Notes: generated from the letters alone by a model not told the origin. A stretch of DNA of 36,694 bases from Pseudomonas edaphica (GCF_005863185.1 NZ_VBVZ01000004.1:1-36694); one strand, 5' to 3'. Shown: positions 23,256 through 36,092, counted from the stretch's first letter. Made by a program: numbers and translations.

Positions 23256-23945
23256 TCACCCGGCGATATCGCGAATGGCGATTTCACTCAAGATGCGTTC
23301 CAGCACCTGCTCGATGGACAACTCCGTGGAATCCAGCTGTATGGCGTCAGCCGCCGGCTTTAGCGGGGCTACCGCACGCTGGGTATCACGCTCATCGCGT
23401 GCACGGATCTCATCTAGCAGACTCGACAGACTAACACCATCGACTTTGCCCTTCAACTGCAAGTAACGGCGGCGAGCACGCTCCTCGGCGCTGGCGGTCA
23501 GGAAAATCTTCAGCGGCGCCTCGGGAAACACCACGGTACCCATGTCACGGCCATCAGCGACCAGGCCCGGCGGCTCCTGAAACGCCCGCTGGCGCTGCAG
23601 CAATGCGTCACGCACGGCCGGCAGAGCGGCAACCTGGGAGGCCCAGGAGCCGACTTGTTCGTTGCGCAGGTCATCGGTCACGTCATCACCCTCAAGGATG
23701 ATGCGCTGCGGATGACCTTCCGTCGCGCCGACGAACTGCACATCAAGGTGCGCCGCCAGCAGCTTCAGGGATTCTTCGTTGGTCAGGTCGACGCCATGGT
23801 TGCGTGCGGCAAAGGCCAGCAGGCGGTAAAGCGCGCCGGAATCCAGCAGGCACCAGCCCAGGCGCTTGGCCAGAATGCCGGCGATCGTGCCTTTGCCCGA
23901 GCCGCTTGGCCCGTCGATGGTAATCACCGGTGCTTTGATATTCAC
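23256..23945 (-). CDS. cmk: Cytidylate kinase
   Basis: A 229-residue kinase that phosphorylates CMP and dCMP with ATP. The Walker A loop [13 protein letters not shown] lies at residues 9-21, [12 protein letters not shown] follows, [13 protein letters not shown] binds nucleotide, and the LID region has [11 protein letters not shown] and [14 protein letters not shown] chose the GTG at 23945: GAGG lies upstream, the length matches the E. coli enzyme, and it overlaps the aroA stop in a GTGA arrangement. The gene is part of the supraoperon that ends with rpsA. Confidence 0.95.
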   Translation of the reverse strand: MNIKAPVITIDGPSGSGKGTIAGILAKRLGWCLLDSGALYRLLAFAARNHGVDLTNEESLKLLAAHLDVQFVGATEGHPQRIILEGDDVTDDLRNEQVGSWASQVAALPAVRDALLQRQRAFQEPPGLVADGRDMGTVVFPEAPLKIFLTASAEERARRRYLQLKGKVDGVSLSSLLDEIRARDERDTQRAVAPLKPAADAIQLDSTELSIEQVLERILSEIAIRDIAG

Positions 23946-26152
23946 AATTGAGCCTCTTGGGCAACACGGATGCCGACGTGGGCACACAGTGTAAGAAAAT
24001 TCGGAAAAGACGTAGCAACATTGGCGCAGTCACGGATACGAATCGGCGCGGCCGCCCGTAGGGAGGCCACGCTGAACGCCATGGCGATGCGGTGATCACC
24101 ATGGGATTGCACTTCGCCACCGCCCATCGGGCCACCGTCAATGATAATCCCATCAGGTGTCGGTTCACACTTCACGCCAAGGGCCAACAGACCATCGGCC
24201 ATGACCTGGATGCGGTCGGACTCCTTGACCCGCAGTTCTTCGGCGCCACGCAGCACGGTGCGCCCTTTGGCGCAGGCCGCCGCCACGAACAATACCGGGA
24301 ACTCGTCGATCGCCAGCGGCACCAGGGCCTCGGGAATCTCGATGCCTTTTAACTCAGCGGCGCGCACGCGCAGGTCGGCAACTGGCTCACCGCCCACTTC
24401 ACGCGGGTTTTCCAGGGTGATATCCGCGCCCATCAGCCGCAGGATATCGATCACGCCAGTGCGCGTCGGGTTAACGCCAACGTGCTCCAGCAGCAACTCG
24501 GAGCCTTCAGCAATCGAAGCCGCCACCAGAAAGAAGGCCGAAGAGGAAATATCCCCCGGCACTTCTATATGCGTAGCCGTCAATGCATGGCCCGACTCGA
24601 CAGACGCCGTAGCCCCCGCCACGGCAACCGGATAACCAAACCCACGCAACATCCGCTCGGTATGATCACGGGTCGGCGCAGGCTCGGTCACCGAGGTCTT
24701 GCCCTCGGCATACAACCCGGCCAGCAACAGGCAGGACTTCACCTGCGCACTGGCCATCGGCATCGAATAGTCCAGGCCTTTGAGCACCTGGCCACCGCGA
24801 ATTGTCAACGGCGGATGCCCGTCCGGTCCGGTCTCGATCACTGCGCCCATTTCCCGCAGTGGCTTGGCCACGCGGTTCATCGGGCGTTTAGACAGCGATG
24901 CATCACCGGTCAACACACTGTCAAAGCGCTGCGCCGCGAGCAACCCGGACAGCAAACGCATCGACGTACCGGAGTTACCCAGGTAGATCGGCCCCGGCGC
25001 CGGCTGCAAACCGTGCAAACCCACGCCATGAATCGTCACGCGCCCATGGTGCGGCCCTTCAATCACAACGCCCATGTCACGAAACGCTTGCAGGGTTGCC
25101 AGGGCATCTTCGCCTTCGAGGAAACCTTCGACTTCGGTCACGCCGTCGGCCAATGAACCCAGCATGATCGAACGATGGGAGATCGACTTGTCGCCCGGCA
25201 CCCGGATCTGCCCGCTCAAGCGGCCGCCCGGTTTGGCGAGAAAGGTCTGCTCATCGGCGTTCACAGCGGTTTCCATGTAGGCCCGGCGCGCCAGGATCTT
25301 GCTGAAATGCTCACGCGCCACCCGCGCACGGGTAAACACGCCCAATAATTGATGGCCATCACCCGCATCAACCGCATCGCGCAAGGCGTCGAGGTCACTG
25401 CGGAAGGTGTCCAGGGTGCGCAACACAGCTTCACGATTGGCGAGGAAGATGTCGTGCCACATCACCGGGTCACTGCCGGCAATCCGCGTGAAATCGCGAA
25501 AACCACCGGCGGCGTAACGGAAAATCTCAAGGTTTTCGTTGCGCTTGGCCAGAGAATCCACCAAGCCAAAGGCCAGCAAGTGCGGCAAATGGCTGGTCGC
25601 CGCCAACACTTCGTCGTGGCGCTCGACCTGCATGTGCTCGACATCCGCGCCCAACTCGCGCCACAGACGATCCACCACCGCCAAAGCCGCCGGATCGGTC
25701 TGCTCAAGCGGGGTCAGAATCACCTTATGGCGACGGAACAACTGCGCATTGGACGCCTCGACGCCGCTCTGCTCGGAACCGGCAATCGGATGGCCCGGCA
25801 CAAAACGCGCCGGCATGCCGCCAAAGGCGAGTTTGGCAGCGCGCACCACATTGCCTTTGGCACTGCCGACGTCCGTGAGGATCGCCTGGCCAAGGTCCAT
25901 ATCCGCCAGCAAGGCCAGCAACTTCTCCATCGCCAGAATCGGCACGGCGAGCTGGATCACATCCGCGCCCTGGCACGCCAGCGCCAGCTCTGCCTCACAG
26001 CGGTCCACCACGCCCAGCTCCACCGCCAGCTTGCGCGATTGCGGGTCAAGGTCCACACCGACCACCTCGCCACACAGCCCGCTTTCACGCAGGCCCTTGG
26101 CGAAGGAGCCACCGATCAACCCCAGGCCGACCACCACCAGGCGACCGATCAT
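23942..26152 (-). CDS. tyrA-aroA: Fused prephenate dehydrogenase and 3-phosphoshikimate 1-carboxyvinyltransferase (TyrA-AroA)
   Basis: A 736-residue fusion protein known in Pseudomonas. The N-terminal TyrA part (to about residue 290) begins [20 protein letters not shown] with an NAD-binding loop and carries [15 protein letters not shown]. It catalyses a dehydrogenase step of tyrosine synthesis. The C-terminal AroA (EPSP synthase) part, from about 305, has [18 protein letters not shown] and [15 protein letters not shown] and makes EPSP from shikimate 3-phosphate and PEP. The ATG at 26152 fits the family start; a GTG at 26188, overlapping hisC and preceded by AAGG, is an alternative. It overlaps cmk by four bases and follows hisC by 28. 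Confidence 0.94.
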   Translation of the reverse strand: MIGRLVVVGLGLIGGSFAKGLRESGLCGEVVGVDLDPQSRKLAVELGVVDRCEAELALACQGADVIQLAVPILAMEKLLALLADMDLGQAILTDVGSAKGNVVRAAKLAFGGMPARFVPGHPIAGSEQSGVEASNAQLFRRHKVILTPLEQTDPAALAVVDRLWRELGADVEHMQVERHDEVLAATSHLPHLLAFGLVDSLAKRNENLEIFRYAAGGFRDFTRIAGSDPVMWHDIFLANREAVLRTLDTFRSDLDALRDAVDAGDGHQLLGVFTRARVAREHFSKILARRAYMETAVNADEQTFLAKPGGRLSGQIRVPGDKSISHRSIMLGSLADGVTEVEGFLEGEDALATLQAFRDMGVVIEGPHHGRVTIHGVGLHGLQPAPGPIYLGNSGTSMRLLSGLLAAQRFDSVLTGDASLSKRPMNRVAKPLREMGAVIETGPDGHPPLTIRGGQVLKGLDYSMPMASAQVKSCLLLAGLYAEGKTSVTEPAPTRDHTERMLRGFGYPVAVAGATASVESGHALTATHIEVPGDISSSAFFLVAASIAEGSELLLEHVGVNPTRTGVIDILRLMGADITLENPREVGGEPVADLRVRAAELKGIEIPEALVPLAIDEFPVLFVAAACAKGRTVLRGAEELRVKESDRIQVMADGLLALGVKCEPTPDGIIIDGGPMGGGEVQSHGDHRIAMAFSVASLRAAAPIRIRDCANVATSFPNFLTLCAHVGIRVAQEAQL

Positions 26153-26180
26153 AGGCACAGCAGGTTGCAATGCAGTGACA

Positions 26181-27293
26181 TCAACCACGAGCCAGAACCT
26201 TGGCCAACGCCTCCAGGAAGCGACTGTTTTCGGCCGGCAAGCCAATGGTGATACGCAGGTGGTTCGGCATGCCGTAGTTGGCCACCGGGCGCACGATCAC
26301 GCCTTCGCGCAGCAGGCCCTGGAACACCGGCGCGGCGACTTGGCCGAGGTCCACACAAATGAAGTTGCCCTTGGAAGGAATCCAGCCCAGACCCAGCTCA
26401 CGGAAACCTTCCTGCAGCTGCAGCATGCCGCTTTCGTTGATGCGACGGCCTTCTTCGAGGTACTCGGCATCCTTGACCGCCGCACACGCCGCCGCCAACG
26501 CCAGGCTGTTGACGTTGAACGGCTGGCGCACACGGTTGAGCACATCGGCAACCACCGCGGTGGACAAGCCGTAACCCACGCGCAGCGATGCCAGGCCGTA
26601 GGCCTTGGAGAAGGTGCGCGACACCAGCAGGTTCGGGTAAGCCGCCAGGAAGTCCAGGCCGTCCGGCAGGTCGCTGCCTTCGGCGTACTCGATGTAGGCT
26701 TCGTCCAGCACCACCAGCACGTGCTCGGGCACGTCCTGCAGGAAGTCGTTCAGCGCCTGGGCGTCGAACCAGGTGCCGGTCGGGTTGTTCGGGTTGGCGA
26801 TAAACACCACGCGGGTTTGCGCGTCGATGGCCGCCAGCATGGCCGGCAGGTCATGGCCCCAGTCCTTGGCAGGAATGACGCGGGCGTCAGCCCCCACAGC
26901 CTGGGTCACGATCGGGTAGACGGCGAACGCGTGCTCGCTGAACACCGCATTCAGGCCTGGCGCCAGGTACGCACGGCCGACCAGCTCAAGAATGTCGTTG
27001 GAACCGTTGCCCAGGGTTACCTGGTTCAGCTCGACGCGGCAGTTCTCGGCCAGCAGCGACTTGAGGGCGAAGCCATTACCGTCCGGGTAGCGGGTCAGCT
27101 CAGTCAGTTCCTCACGAATCGCCGCCAATACTTTTGGGCTTGGGCCCAGCGGGTTTTCGTTACTGGCCAGCTTTACGATCTTCGACGGGTCCAGGTTCAA
27201 TTCACGCGCCAGCTCGTCCACAGGCTTGCCTGGAACGTAAGGCGACAGTTGTTGCACGCCCGGCTGAGCCAGGGCGAGGAAGTTGCCACTCAT
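26181..27293 (-). CDS. hisC: Histidinol-phosphate/aromatic aminotransferase
   Basis: A 370-residue fold-type I PLP aminotransferase. Features include KLASNENPLGPSPKV near residue 42, DEAYIEYA, and the PLP lysine in SRTFSKAYGLASLRVGYG (about residue 230). A HisC placed among pheA and tyrA in Pseudomonas is thought also to serve aromatic amino acid transamination, besides histidinol-phosphate. The start MSGNFLALAQPGVQQLSPYVPGKP suits the family. It follows pheA after nine bases and precedes tyrA-aroA, so all three are probably co-transcribed. Confidence 0.94.
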   Translation of the reverse strand: MSGNFLALAQPGVQQLSPYVPGKPVDELARELNLDPSKIVKLASNENPLGPSPKVLAAIREELTELTRYPDGNGFALKSLLAENCRVELNQVTLGNGSNDILELVGRAYLAPGLNAVFSEHAFAVYPIVTQAVGADARVIPAKDWGHDLPAMLAAIDAQTRVVFIANPNNPTGTWFDAQALNDFLQDVPEHVLVVLDEAYIEYAEGSDLPDGLDFLAAYPNLLVSRTFSKAYGLASLRVGYGLSTAVVADVLNRVRQPFNVNSLALAAACAAVKDAEYLEEGRRINESGMLQLQEGFRELGLGWIPSKGNFICVDLGQVAAPVFQGLLREGVIVRPVANYGMPNHLRITIGLPAENSRFLEALAKVLARG

Positions 27294-27302
27294 GTTAAAG
27301 CC

Positions 27303-28397
27303 TCACAAAACCGCTTTCGGGTAAGAGCCCAGCACCTTGAGTGCCACGGCTTCCTGACTGATTTTCTCCAGCACCCCTTTGACCAGCGGGTCGCGGTGGT
27401 GGCCGATGAAGTCGATAAAGAACACATACGTCCATTTACCGCTGCGCGAAGGGCGAGTTTCGATTCGCGTCAGGTCAATCCCGTTATCGTGGAACGGCAC
27501 CAGCAGCTCATGCAGCGCGCCGGGCTTGTTGCTCATGGAGACGATGATCGAGGTTTTGTCGTCGCCGGTCGGCGGCACCTCCTGGCTGCCGATCATCAAG
27601 AAGCGCGTGGAGTTATCCGGGCGGTCTTCGATCTTTTCGGCCAGGCGCGTCAGGCCATACAGGCCCGCAGCCATGTCACCGGCGATGGCCGCCGAATTCC
27701 ACTCACCCTTGACCCGCTTGGCCGCTTCGGCGTTGCTGGACACCGCCACGCGCTCGACATTCGGGTAATGCGCGTCCAGCCACTTGCGGCACTGGGCCAG
27801 CGATTGGGCGTGGGAGTAGATACGGCTGATGCTGTCGGTCTTGGTGTTCTCGCCCACCAGCAGGTGGTGGTGGATACGCAGTTCGACTTCACCGCAGATC
27901 ACCATGTCGTGCTCAAGGAAGCTGTCCAGCGTGTGGTTGACCGCGCCTTCGGTGGAGTTTTCCACCGGCACCACGCCAAAATTCACCGCACCGGCCGCCA
28001 CTTCGCGGAACACTTCATCGATGGCCGCCATCGGTTTGCTGATCACCGCGTGGCCAAAATGCTTCATGGCCGCTGCCTGGGTGAAGGTGCCTTCCGGGCC
28101 GAGGTACGCCACCTTAAGTGGCTGCTCCAGCGCCAGGCACGACGACATGATTTCACGGAACAACCGCGCCATCTCTTCGTTGCCCAACGGGCCTTTGTTG
28201 CGCTCCATCACGCGCTTGAGCACCTGGGCTTCGCGCTCAGGCCGGTAGAACACCGGCACTTCGCCTTCAGCCAGGGACGCCATTTTCACGCGGGCGACTT
28301 CCTGGGCGCAGCGCGCACGCTCACTGATCAGCTCCAGGACTTTCTCGTCCAGGCTGTCAATACGTACACGCAGGGCCTTGAGTTCTTGCTCAGACAT
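27303..28397 (-). CDS. pheA: Bifunctional chorismate mutase / prephenate dehydratase (P-protein)
   Basis: A 364-residue enzyme that turns chorismate into prephenate and then phenylpyruvate. Three domains are visible: AroQ chorismate mutase (about 1-90, LRVRIDSLDEKVLELISERARCAQEVARVK), prephenate dehydratase (about 94-275, starting AYLGPEGTFTQAA and including GVVPVENSTEGAVNHTLDSF), and a C-terminal ACT domain (about 285-364). In the ACT domain GALHELLVPFHDNGIDLTRIETRP binds phenylalanine, so feedback inhibition is expected. Its ATG shares one base with the serC stop (TAATG), which indicates coupled translation. Confidence 0.96.
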   Translation of the reverse strand: MSEQELKALRVRIDSLDEKVLELISERARCAQEVARVKMASLAEGEVPVFYRPEREAQVLKRVMERNKGPLGNEEMARLFREIMSSCLALEQPLKVAYLGPEGTFTQAAAMKHFGHAVISKPMAAIDEVFREVAAGAVNFGVVPVENSTEGAVNHTLDSFLEHDMVICGEVELRIHHHLLVGENTKTDSISRIYSHAQSLAQCRKWLDAHYPNVERVAVSSNAEAAKRVKGEWNSAAIAGDMAAGLYGLTRLAEKIEDRPDNSTRFLMIGSQEVPPTGDDKTSIIVSMSNKPGALHELLVPFHDNGIDLTRIETRPSRSGKWTYVFFIDFIGHHRDPLVKGVLEKISQEAVALKVLGSYPKAVL

Positions 28398-29482
28398 TAG
28401 CCGTGTTCCTTTTCGAACTCTGCCATGTAGGCAACCAGCGCGTTGATCGCGTGGATGTCGACAGCGTTGTAGATGGAGGCGCGCATGCCACCGACCGAAC
28501 GGTGGCCCTTGAGGTTCAGCAGGCCACGTGCGTCGGCACCGGCCAGGAATGGCTTGTCCAGGCGGTCATCGGCCAGGCGGAACGGCACGTTCATCCACGA
28601 GCGGTCGGTGAGGTTGATCGGGTTGCTGTACAGGCCGCTGGCGTCGATGAAGTCGTACAGGGTGCGCTTCTTCTCTTCGTTGAGCTTGCCCATGGCGGCA
28701 ACACCGCCCTGCTCTTTCAGCCATTCAAACACCAGGCCCGACAGGTACCAGGCGAACGCCGGCGGCGTGTTGTACATCGAGCCATTATCGGCCGCGACCT
28801 TGTAGTTGAGCATGGTCGGGCACAGCGAACGCGCGCGACCCAGCAGGTCTTCGCGGATGATGTTGACCAGGATGCCGCTCGGGCCGATGTTCTTCTGCGC
28901 ACCAGCGTAGATCATGCCGTACCTGGACACATCGATCGGGCGCGAGAGGATGTCCGAAGACATGTCGCACACCAACGGCACGTCACCCACTTCCGGCACC
29001 CAGTCAAACTCCAGGCCGCCGATGGTTTCGTTGGCGACGTAGTGCACGTAGGCCGCGTCTTTCGACAGCTTCCACTCGTTCTGACCGGGAATGGCGAAGT
29101 AATCGTACGGCTTGGCGGTGCCCGCCACGTTGACGTGACCGTAGCGCGAGGCCTCTTCAATCGCCTTCTGACCCCAAATACCCGTGTCGATATAGTCGGC
29201 AGTGCCGTCTTCCGGCAGCAGGTTCAGCGGAATCTGGGCGAACTGCTGGCTCGCGCCGCCTTGCAGGAACAGCACCTTGTAGTTGGAAGGGATGTCCAGC
29301 AAGTCGCGCAGATCCTGCTCGGCCTTGGTGGCGATGGACACAAACTCATCGCTGCGATGGCTCATTTCCATCACGGAGAGGCCTTTTCCATGCCAGTCGA
29401 GGAGTTCACCCTGCGCACGCTGCAGGACTGCTTCAGGAAGCGCCGCGGGACCGGCACAGAAGTTATAGGCTCTCTTGCTCAC
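28397..29482 (-). CDS. serC: Phosphoserine aminotransferase
   Basis: A 361-residue PLP enzyme of serine and pyridoxal phosphate synthesis that converts 3-phosphohydroxypyruvate to phosphoserine. The start SKRAYNFCAGPAALPEAVL, the LFLQGGASQQFAQIPLNLL cofactor segment and the PLP lysine in YAGAQKNIGPSG (about 200) are typical, as is the ending RGLLNLKGHRSVGGMRASIYNAV. I chose the GTG at 29482 because it gives the usual length; a GTG at 29494 in the same frame is possible. It starts the supraoperon run of closely packed genes ending in rpsA. Confidence 0.96.
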   Translation of the reverse strand: MSKRAYNFCAGPAALPEAVLQRAQGELLDWHGKGLSVMEMSHRSDEFVSIATKAEQDLRDLLDIPSNYKVLFLQGGASQQFAQIPLNLLPEDGTADYIDTGIWGQKAIEEASRYGHVNVAGTAKPYDYFAIPGQNEWKLSKDAAYVHYVANETIGGLEFDWVPEVGDVPLVCDMSSDILSRPIDVSRYGMIYAGAQKNIGPSGILVNIIREDLLGRARSLCPTMLNYKVAADNGSMYNTPPAFAWYLSGLVFEWLKEQGGVAAMGKLNEEKKRTLYDFIDASGLYSNPINLTDRSWMNVPFRLADDRLDKPFLAGADARGLLNLKGHRSVGGMRASIYNAVDIHAINALVAYMAEFEKEHG

Positions 29483-29553
29483 ATCCAATCTCACTCTGAT
29501 CTGGTTGGGGCTGCAATCATGTTCGGCAACGGCCTTTCGCTGGCGAGAGCCCT

Positions 29554-29641
29554 TGTGGGAGCTGGCTTGCCTGCGATACAGGCACCTCGGTAGTTGCAGT
29601 GATACCGCGGTGATGCTATCGCAGGCAAGCCAGCTCCCACA
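29554..29641. repeat. REPIN-type inverted pair of REP sequences between gyrA and serC
   Basis: Bases 29554-29578 carry GTGGGAGCTGGCTTGCC and end GCGATA. Bases 29617-29641 carry the exact 25-base reverse complement, 38 bases further on. This is the arrangement of REPINs that RAYT transposases mobilise in fluorescens-group pseudomonads. It lies between the gyrA terminator and serC; the RNA can form a long hairpin. Confidence 0.85.
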
Positions 29642-29690
29642 GGGATCGAAGCCAGACCAAGGACATGTGTTTCAAAGGGGACAAACAACA

Positions 29691-29716
29691 AGGGGGCGAA
29701 TCTTCATCCGCCCCCT
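29691..29716 (-). terminator. Terminator-like hairpin after gyrA
   Basis: AGGGGGCG (29691-29698) pairs perfectly with CGCCCCCT (29709-29716) around a ten-base loop, starting ten bases after the gyrA stop. On the minus strand the following bases are TGTTGTTTG, a weak T tract. Probable gyrA terminator. Confidence 0.6.
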
Positions 29717-29726
29717 GTGTGTCCGC

Positions 29727-32390
<2,664 letters not shown>

Positions 32391-32813
32391 GAGAAGCCTG
32401 ATTCCTTTTTCGGGTGAAACCTCGTCACATCCATATGGGACGAACGAAGCTCGCCGTTGCTGGCAGAGTGCCTGACAACGACTTACGACAAATCAACGAG
32501 TTATGACACGGATCTGCACGTTATGGGCAACCCCTCGGGGCGGCCCTGGAAACCGCCGGATGTTATCACAATCGCCGCCACGCACCTATCCCCCTGACGC
32601 GCATGGAGGCTAGTAATTTGACGGATGACAGGCTTGAGGGGGACGAGAGAGGCTCAGAGCGGGGTGGGTGCTGTTTTTTGAGGCTGGATCCAAGGGTTTT
32701 ATTGACTTACAGGGCCAATCGCGGGCAAGCCCGCTCCCACATGTTGGCCTGCGAGCACCGTAAGTGTGGGAGCTGGCTTGCCTGCGATAGCGATCCAACA
32801 GCCACCAAAGCCC
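32391..32813. other. gyrA-mtnA intergenic region
   Basis: This 420-base stretch separates gyrA from mtnA, both on the minus strand. It holds an extended -10 candidate for gyrA (TGATAACAT on the minus strand, 32568-32560), which would give a leader of about 160 bases, and a REP pair at 32718-32790. I see no gene in it. Confidence 0.45.
32718..32790. repeat. REPIN-like pair with unlike arms
   Basis: The left arm (32718-32741) reads GCGGGCAAGCCCGCTCCCAC in its core. The right arm (32765-32790) carries GTGGGAGCTGGCTTGCC and is identical over 25 bases to a 29554-29641 arm. They face each other as in a REPIN, but the left arm belongs to a different REP subtype, so the hairpin is imperfect. Confidence 0.75.
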
Positions 32814-33884
32814 TCAATGCAGGCGCTTACGGCACATCAACTTGGCCAGCTTGGCGGTATCAGGCCGTTCGACGATGCCTTTTTCGGTCACGATCACATC
32901 AATCAGGTCCGCCGGCGTCACATCGAAGACAGGATTAAACGCCGCAACCTCCAACCGCTGACCGTTAACCTCCAGCAACTCCGCCGCATCACGCTCTTCC
33001 AGGCTGACATCATCACCGGTAGCCATCATCAAATCGAGCGTCGAACTGGGCGCCACCACCATAAAACGCACGCCGTGGTGCATGGCACACACCGCCAATT
33101 GATAAGTGCCGATCGGGCCGATCACATCACCATTGGCCGCAATGCAGTCGGCGCCGACCACGACCCAGGTCACGCCTTTGGTCTTGAGGATATGCGCACC
33201 GGCCGAGTCAGCATTGACCGTCGCCGGGATACCCTCACCCGCCAGCTCCCACGCGGTCAGCCGCGAACCTTGCAGCCACGGGCGGGTTTCGTTGACATAG
33301 ACATGCTCGACCAAACCCTCGAGGAACGCTGCGCGGATTACCCCAAGGGCCGTGCCCACGCCGCCAGTGGCCAGGGCACCCGCATTGCCATGGGTGAGGA
33401 TCGCCTGGGCGTTGCCCTGGTGCTTGCGGATGCGCTCGAGGCCTAATTGGGCCATGACCAGGTTGGCTTCGCGGTCGCTTTCATGGATCGCAATGGCTTC
33501 GGCTTCCAGCACCGCCAGCGGGTCGGCGTGTTTTTTGACCCGATCCAGGCGGTCACGCATGCGCTTCAAGGCCCAGAACAGGTTAGCGGCGGTCGGACGG
33601 CTATCGGCCAGCAATGCGTAGTCTTCTTCCCATGCCGCCTGCCAGTCACCGCCCTCGGCGATCCGCTCGCGGGCGGCCAGCACCAGGCCGTAGGCAGCAC
33701 TGATGCCGATAGCCGGCGCGCCACGCACAGTCATGCTGCGAATGGCTTGGGCGACTTCAGCCGCCGAAGTGCAGGCCACCCAGGTTTCCCGCGAGGGCAA
33801 GGCACGCTGATCGAGCAGGTGCAGTGCGCCATCACGCCAATCGATGGCCTTCACTTTCTCTGCAGCTAACAGTCGGTCGCGCAT
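32814..33884 (-). CDS. mtnA: Methylthioribose-1-phosphate isomerase family protein with substituted active site
   Basis: A 356-residue protein of the eIF2B-like MtnA family, which converts methylthioribose-1-phosphate to methylthioribulose-1-phosphate in methionine salvage. Family segments are clear: [16 protein letters not shown] (51-66), [15 protein letters not shown] (199-213), GTYQLAV and [17 protein letters not shown]. However, the active-site HCNTG motif reads HGNAG (165-169), so the catalytic Cys is Gly166. GADR reads GADC (244-247, with Asp246 kept), and the usual NK before IGTY is GP (256-257). The frame is intact with no sign of decay. It may be a divergent isomerase, a changed function, or inactive. 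It is divergent from mtaD, whose product feeds the same pathway. Confidence 0.85.
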   Translation of the reverse strand: MRDRLLAAEKVKAIDWRDGALHLLDQRALPSRETWVACTSAAEVAQAIRSMTVRGAPAIGISAAYGLVLAARERIAEGGDWQAAWEEDYALLADSRPTAANLFWALKRMRDRLDRVKKHADPLAVLEAEAIAIHESDREANLVMAQLGLERIRKHQGNAQAILTHGNAGALATGGVGTALGVIRAAFLEGLVEHVYVNETRPWLQGSRLTAWELAGEGIPATVNADSAGAHILKTKGVTWVVVGADCIAANGDVIGPIGTYQLAVCAMHHGVRFMVVAPSSTLDLMMATGDDVSLEERDAAELLEVNGQRLEVAAFNPVFDVTPADLIDVIVTEKGIVERPDTAKLAKLMCRKRLH

Positions 33885-33917
33885 CCCTTACCCCGCACTC
33901 ATGAACAAAAGCCGCCG

Positions 33918-33955
33918 ATTATAGCGATCCGCCAGCCAGGACGCTCGGGTATACT
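33918..33955. promoter_or_regulatory. Divergent -10 elements for mtnA and mtaD
   Basis: A perfect TATAAT lies on the minus strand at 33923-33918, 34 bases before the mtnA ATG. TATACT lies on the plus strand at 33950-33955, 39 bases before the mtaD ATG. Neither has a good -35 hexamer at 17 bases, so the calls rest on the -10 elements and position. Confidence 0.45.
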
Positions 33956-33993
33956 TCGCCCTTCTTTTATAGCTGCCTGGGAAGAAGCCTGCG

Positions 33994-35325
33994 ATGACCT
34001 CCACTGCCGCCCCGCTCGACTTATTGCTGCTGCCAACCTGGCTGGTACCTGTCGAACCCGCTGGCGTGGTGCTCAAGGAGCACGGCATGGGCATCCGTGA
34101 CGGGCGCATTGCGTTTATCGGGCCACGGGCGGCGGCCTTGAAACTGACAGCCAGCGAAGTGCGCGAGCTGCCGGGCATGCTGCTCAGCCCCGGTTTGATC
34201 AACGCCCACGGCCACGCGGCGATGAGCCTGTTTCGCGGCCTGGCCGACGATCTGCCGCTGATGACCTGGCTGGAAAAACACATCTGGCCCGCCGAAGCCA
34301 AATGGGTCGATGAAGCCTTCGTGCGCGACGGCACCGACCTGGCCATCGCCGAACAGCTCAAGGGCGGCATCACCTGCTTCTCGGACATGTACTTCTACCC
34401 CAAGGTCGCCAGCGACTGCGTACACAACAGCGGCATGCGCGCGCAGATCGCGCTGCCGATCCTCGACTTCCCGATCCCAGGCGCCAGCAGCGCCGATGAG
34501 GCGATTCGCCAGGGCGTGGAGCTGTTCGGCGACCTCAAGCACCACCCGCGTATCAAGATCACCTTCGGCCCTCACGCGCCCTACACCGTGAGCGACGCCA
34601 ACCTGGAAAAAATCCGGGTGATTGCCGAAGAACTGGACGCCGCCATCCATATGCATGTGCACGAAACCGCCTTCGAAGTGCAACAAGCCGTGGACAAGAC
34701 CGGCGAACGCCCACTGGCGCGCCTGGGCCGTCTGGGCCTGCTCGGCCCACGCTTCCAGGCCGTTCATATGACCCAAATCAGCGAGGACGACCTGGCTTTG
34801 CTGGTAGAAAGCAACACCAGCGTCATCCATTGCCCGGAATCGAACCTGAAACTGGCCAGCGGCTTTTGCCCGGTAGAGCGTCTGTGGCAGGCTGGCGTGA
34901 ACGTGGCCATCGGCACCGACGGCGCGGCCAGCAACAATGACCTCGACCTGTTGGGCGAAACCCGCACGGCGGCGATGCTGGCCAAGGCCGTCGCCGGCTC
35001 GGCCACTGCCCTGGACGCCCATCGCGCCCTGCGCATGGCTACGCTCAACGGGGCGCGTGCCATGGGCCTGGACAGCGAGATTGGTTCGCTCGAAGTCGGC
35101 AAGGCGGCGGATATCGTTGCCTTTGATCTTTCGGGGCTGGCGCAACAACCGATCTACGACCCGGTCTCAACGCTTATATATGCCACCGGACGCGAGTGTG
35201 TGAAACACCTTTGGGTCGCCGGCAAGCAGTTGCTCGACGACCGGCGATTGACCCGCATGGATGAACAACAGTTGACCGCCACGGCCATCGCCTGGGGCCA
35301 ACGGATCAGCGGGCACAGCGAATAA
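33994..35325 (+). CDS. mtaD: 5-methylthioadenosine deaminase (TRZ/ATZ-family amidohydrolase)
   Basis: A 443-residue metal-dependent amidohydrolase. The metal-binding residues appear in [18 protein letters not shown] (HxH near 70), [17 protein letters not shown] and [16 protein letters not shown] (Asp). The sequence closely resembles P. aeruginosa PA3170, which deaminates methylthioadenosine to methylthioinosine as the first step of that organism's salvage route. The ATG at 33994 is the only suitable start. It is divergent from mtnA across 109 bases with facing promoters, consistent with shared control. Deamination of S-adenosylhomocysteine is a possible side activity of the family. Confidence 0.88.
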   Translation: MTSTAAPLDLLLLPTWLVPVEPAGVVLKEHGMGIRDGRIAFIGPRAAALKLTASEVRELPGMLLSPGLINAHGHAAMSLFRGLADDLPLMTWLEKHIWPAEAKWVDEAFVRDGTDLAIAEQLKGGITCFSDMYFYPKVASDCVHNSGMRAQIALPILDFPIPGASSADEAIRQGVELFGDLKHHPRIKITFGPHAPYTVSDANLEKIRVIAEELDAAIHMHVHETAFEVQQAVDKTGERPLARLGRLGLLGPRFQAVHMTQISEDDLALLVESNTSVIHCPESNLKLASGFCPVERLWQAGVNVAIGTDGAASNNDLDLLGETRTAAMLAKAVAGSATALDAHRALRMATLNGARAMGLDSEIGSLEVGKAADIVAFDLSGLAQQPIYDPVSTLIYATGRECVKHLWVAGKQLLDDRRLTRMDEQQLTATAIAWGQRISGHSE

Positions 35326-35330
35326 CGAAG

Positions 35331-35354
35331 GTCTTGAACCGCGCCGTTCAGGAC
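35331..35354 (+). other. Hairpin between mtaD and ubiG
   Basis: GTCTTGAAC pairs with GTTCAGGAC over nine positions, one of them G-U, around a six-base loop. There is no T run after it. It may be a weak terminator or an mRNA-end structure. Confidence 0.35.
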
Positions 35355-35389
35355 TGAATAACCGATTTATCAGATTTAGAGGATTCACC

Positions 35390-36088
35390 ATGAGCAACGT
35401 CGACCACGCCGAAATCGCCAAGTTTGAAGCCCTGGCCCACCGCTGGTGGGACCGCGAAAGCGAGTTCAAACCGCTGCACGACATCAACCCGCTGCGCGTC
35501 AACTGGATTGACGAGCGCGTCAACCTGGCCGGCAAGAAGGTGCTGGACGTCGGTTGCGGCGGCGGCATCCTCAGCGAAGCCATGGCCCAGCGCGGCGCCA
35601 CCGTGATGGGCATCGACATGGGCGAAGCGCCGCTGGCCGTAGCCCAACTGCACCAGCTGGAATCCGGCGTGAGCGTCGAATACCGCCAGATCACCGCCGA
35701 AGCCCTGGCCGAAGAGATGCCCGAGCAGTTCGACGTGGTTACTTGCCTTGAGATGCTCGAGCACGTGCCAGACCCGTCCTCGGTGATCCGCGCCTGCTTC
35801 CGTATGGTCAAGCCGGGCGGCCAGGTGTTCTTCTCCACCATCAACCGCAACCCCAAGGCCTACCTGTTCGCGATCATCGGCGCCGAATACATCATGAAGC
35901 TGCTGCCGCGTGGCACCCACGACTTCAAGAAATTCATCCGCCCAAGCGAGCTGGGCGCCTGGAGCCGTCAGGCCGGGCTGACCGTCAAGGACATCATCGG
36001 CCTGACCTACAACCCGCTGACCAAGCACTACAAGCTGGCGAGCGACGTGGACGTCAACTACATGATCCAGACCCTGCGCGAGGAGTAA
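35390..36088 (+). CDS. ubiG: Ubiquinone biosynthesis O-methyltransferase
   Basis: A 232-residue SAM-dependent methyltransferase that performs both O-methylations in ubiquinone synthesis. The start [34 protein letters not shown] is characteristic. Motif I is [20 protein letters not shown] (about 51-70), with [15 protein letters not shown] and [21 protein letters not shown] following. AGAGGA lies seven bases before the ATG. The next gene begins five bases after its stop, so they are probably co-transcribed, as I recall for the P. aeruginosa equivalents. Confidence 0.97.
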   Translation: MSNVDHAEIAKFEALAHRWWDRESEFKPLHDINPLRVNWIDERVNLAGKKVLDVGCGGGILSEAMAQRGATVMGIDMGEAPLAVAQLHQLESGVSVEYRQITAEALAEEMPEQFDVVTCLEMLEHVPDPSSVIRACFRMVKPGGQVFFSTINRNPKAYLFAIIGAEYIMKLLPRGTHDFKKFIRPSELGAWSRQAGLTVKDIIGLTYNPLTKHYKLASDVDVNYMIQTLREE

Positions 36089-36092
36089 GCCT

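Noticed and set aside
23942-26152. Sequencing artefact fusing tyrA and aroA
   Set aside because: The fused protein is a known Pseudomonas arrangement and both domains are intact and in frame.
25539-28400. Open frame of 953 codons antisense to tyrA-aroA, hisC and pheA
   Set aside because: It crosses three clear genes on the opposite strand and shows only Arg/His/Ala-rich shadow composition.
29554-29641. CRISPR-like or IS-end interpretation of the repeat
   Set aside because: Only two inverted copies with a 38-base spacer and no cas or transposase gene; it fits a REPIN.
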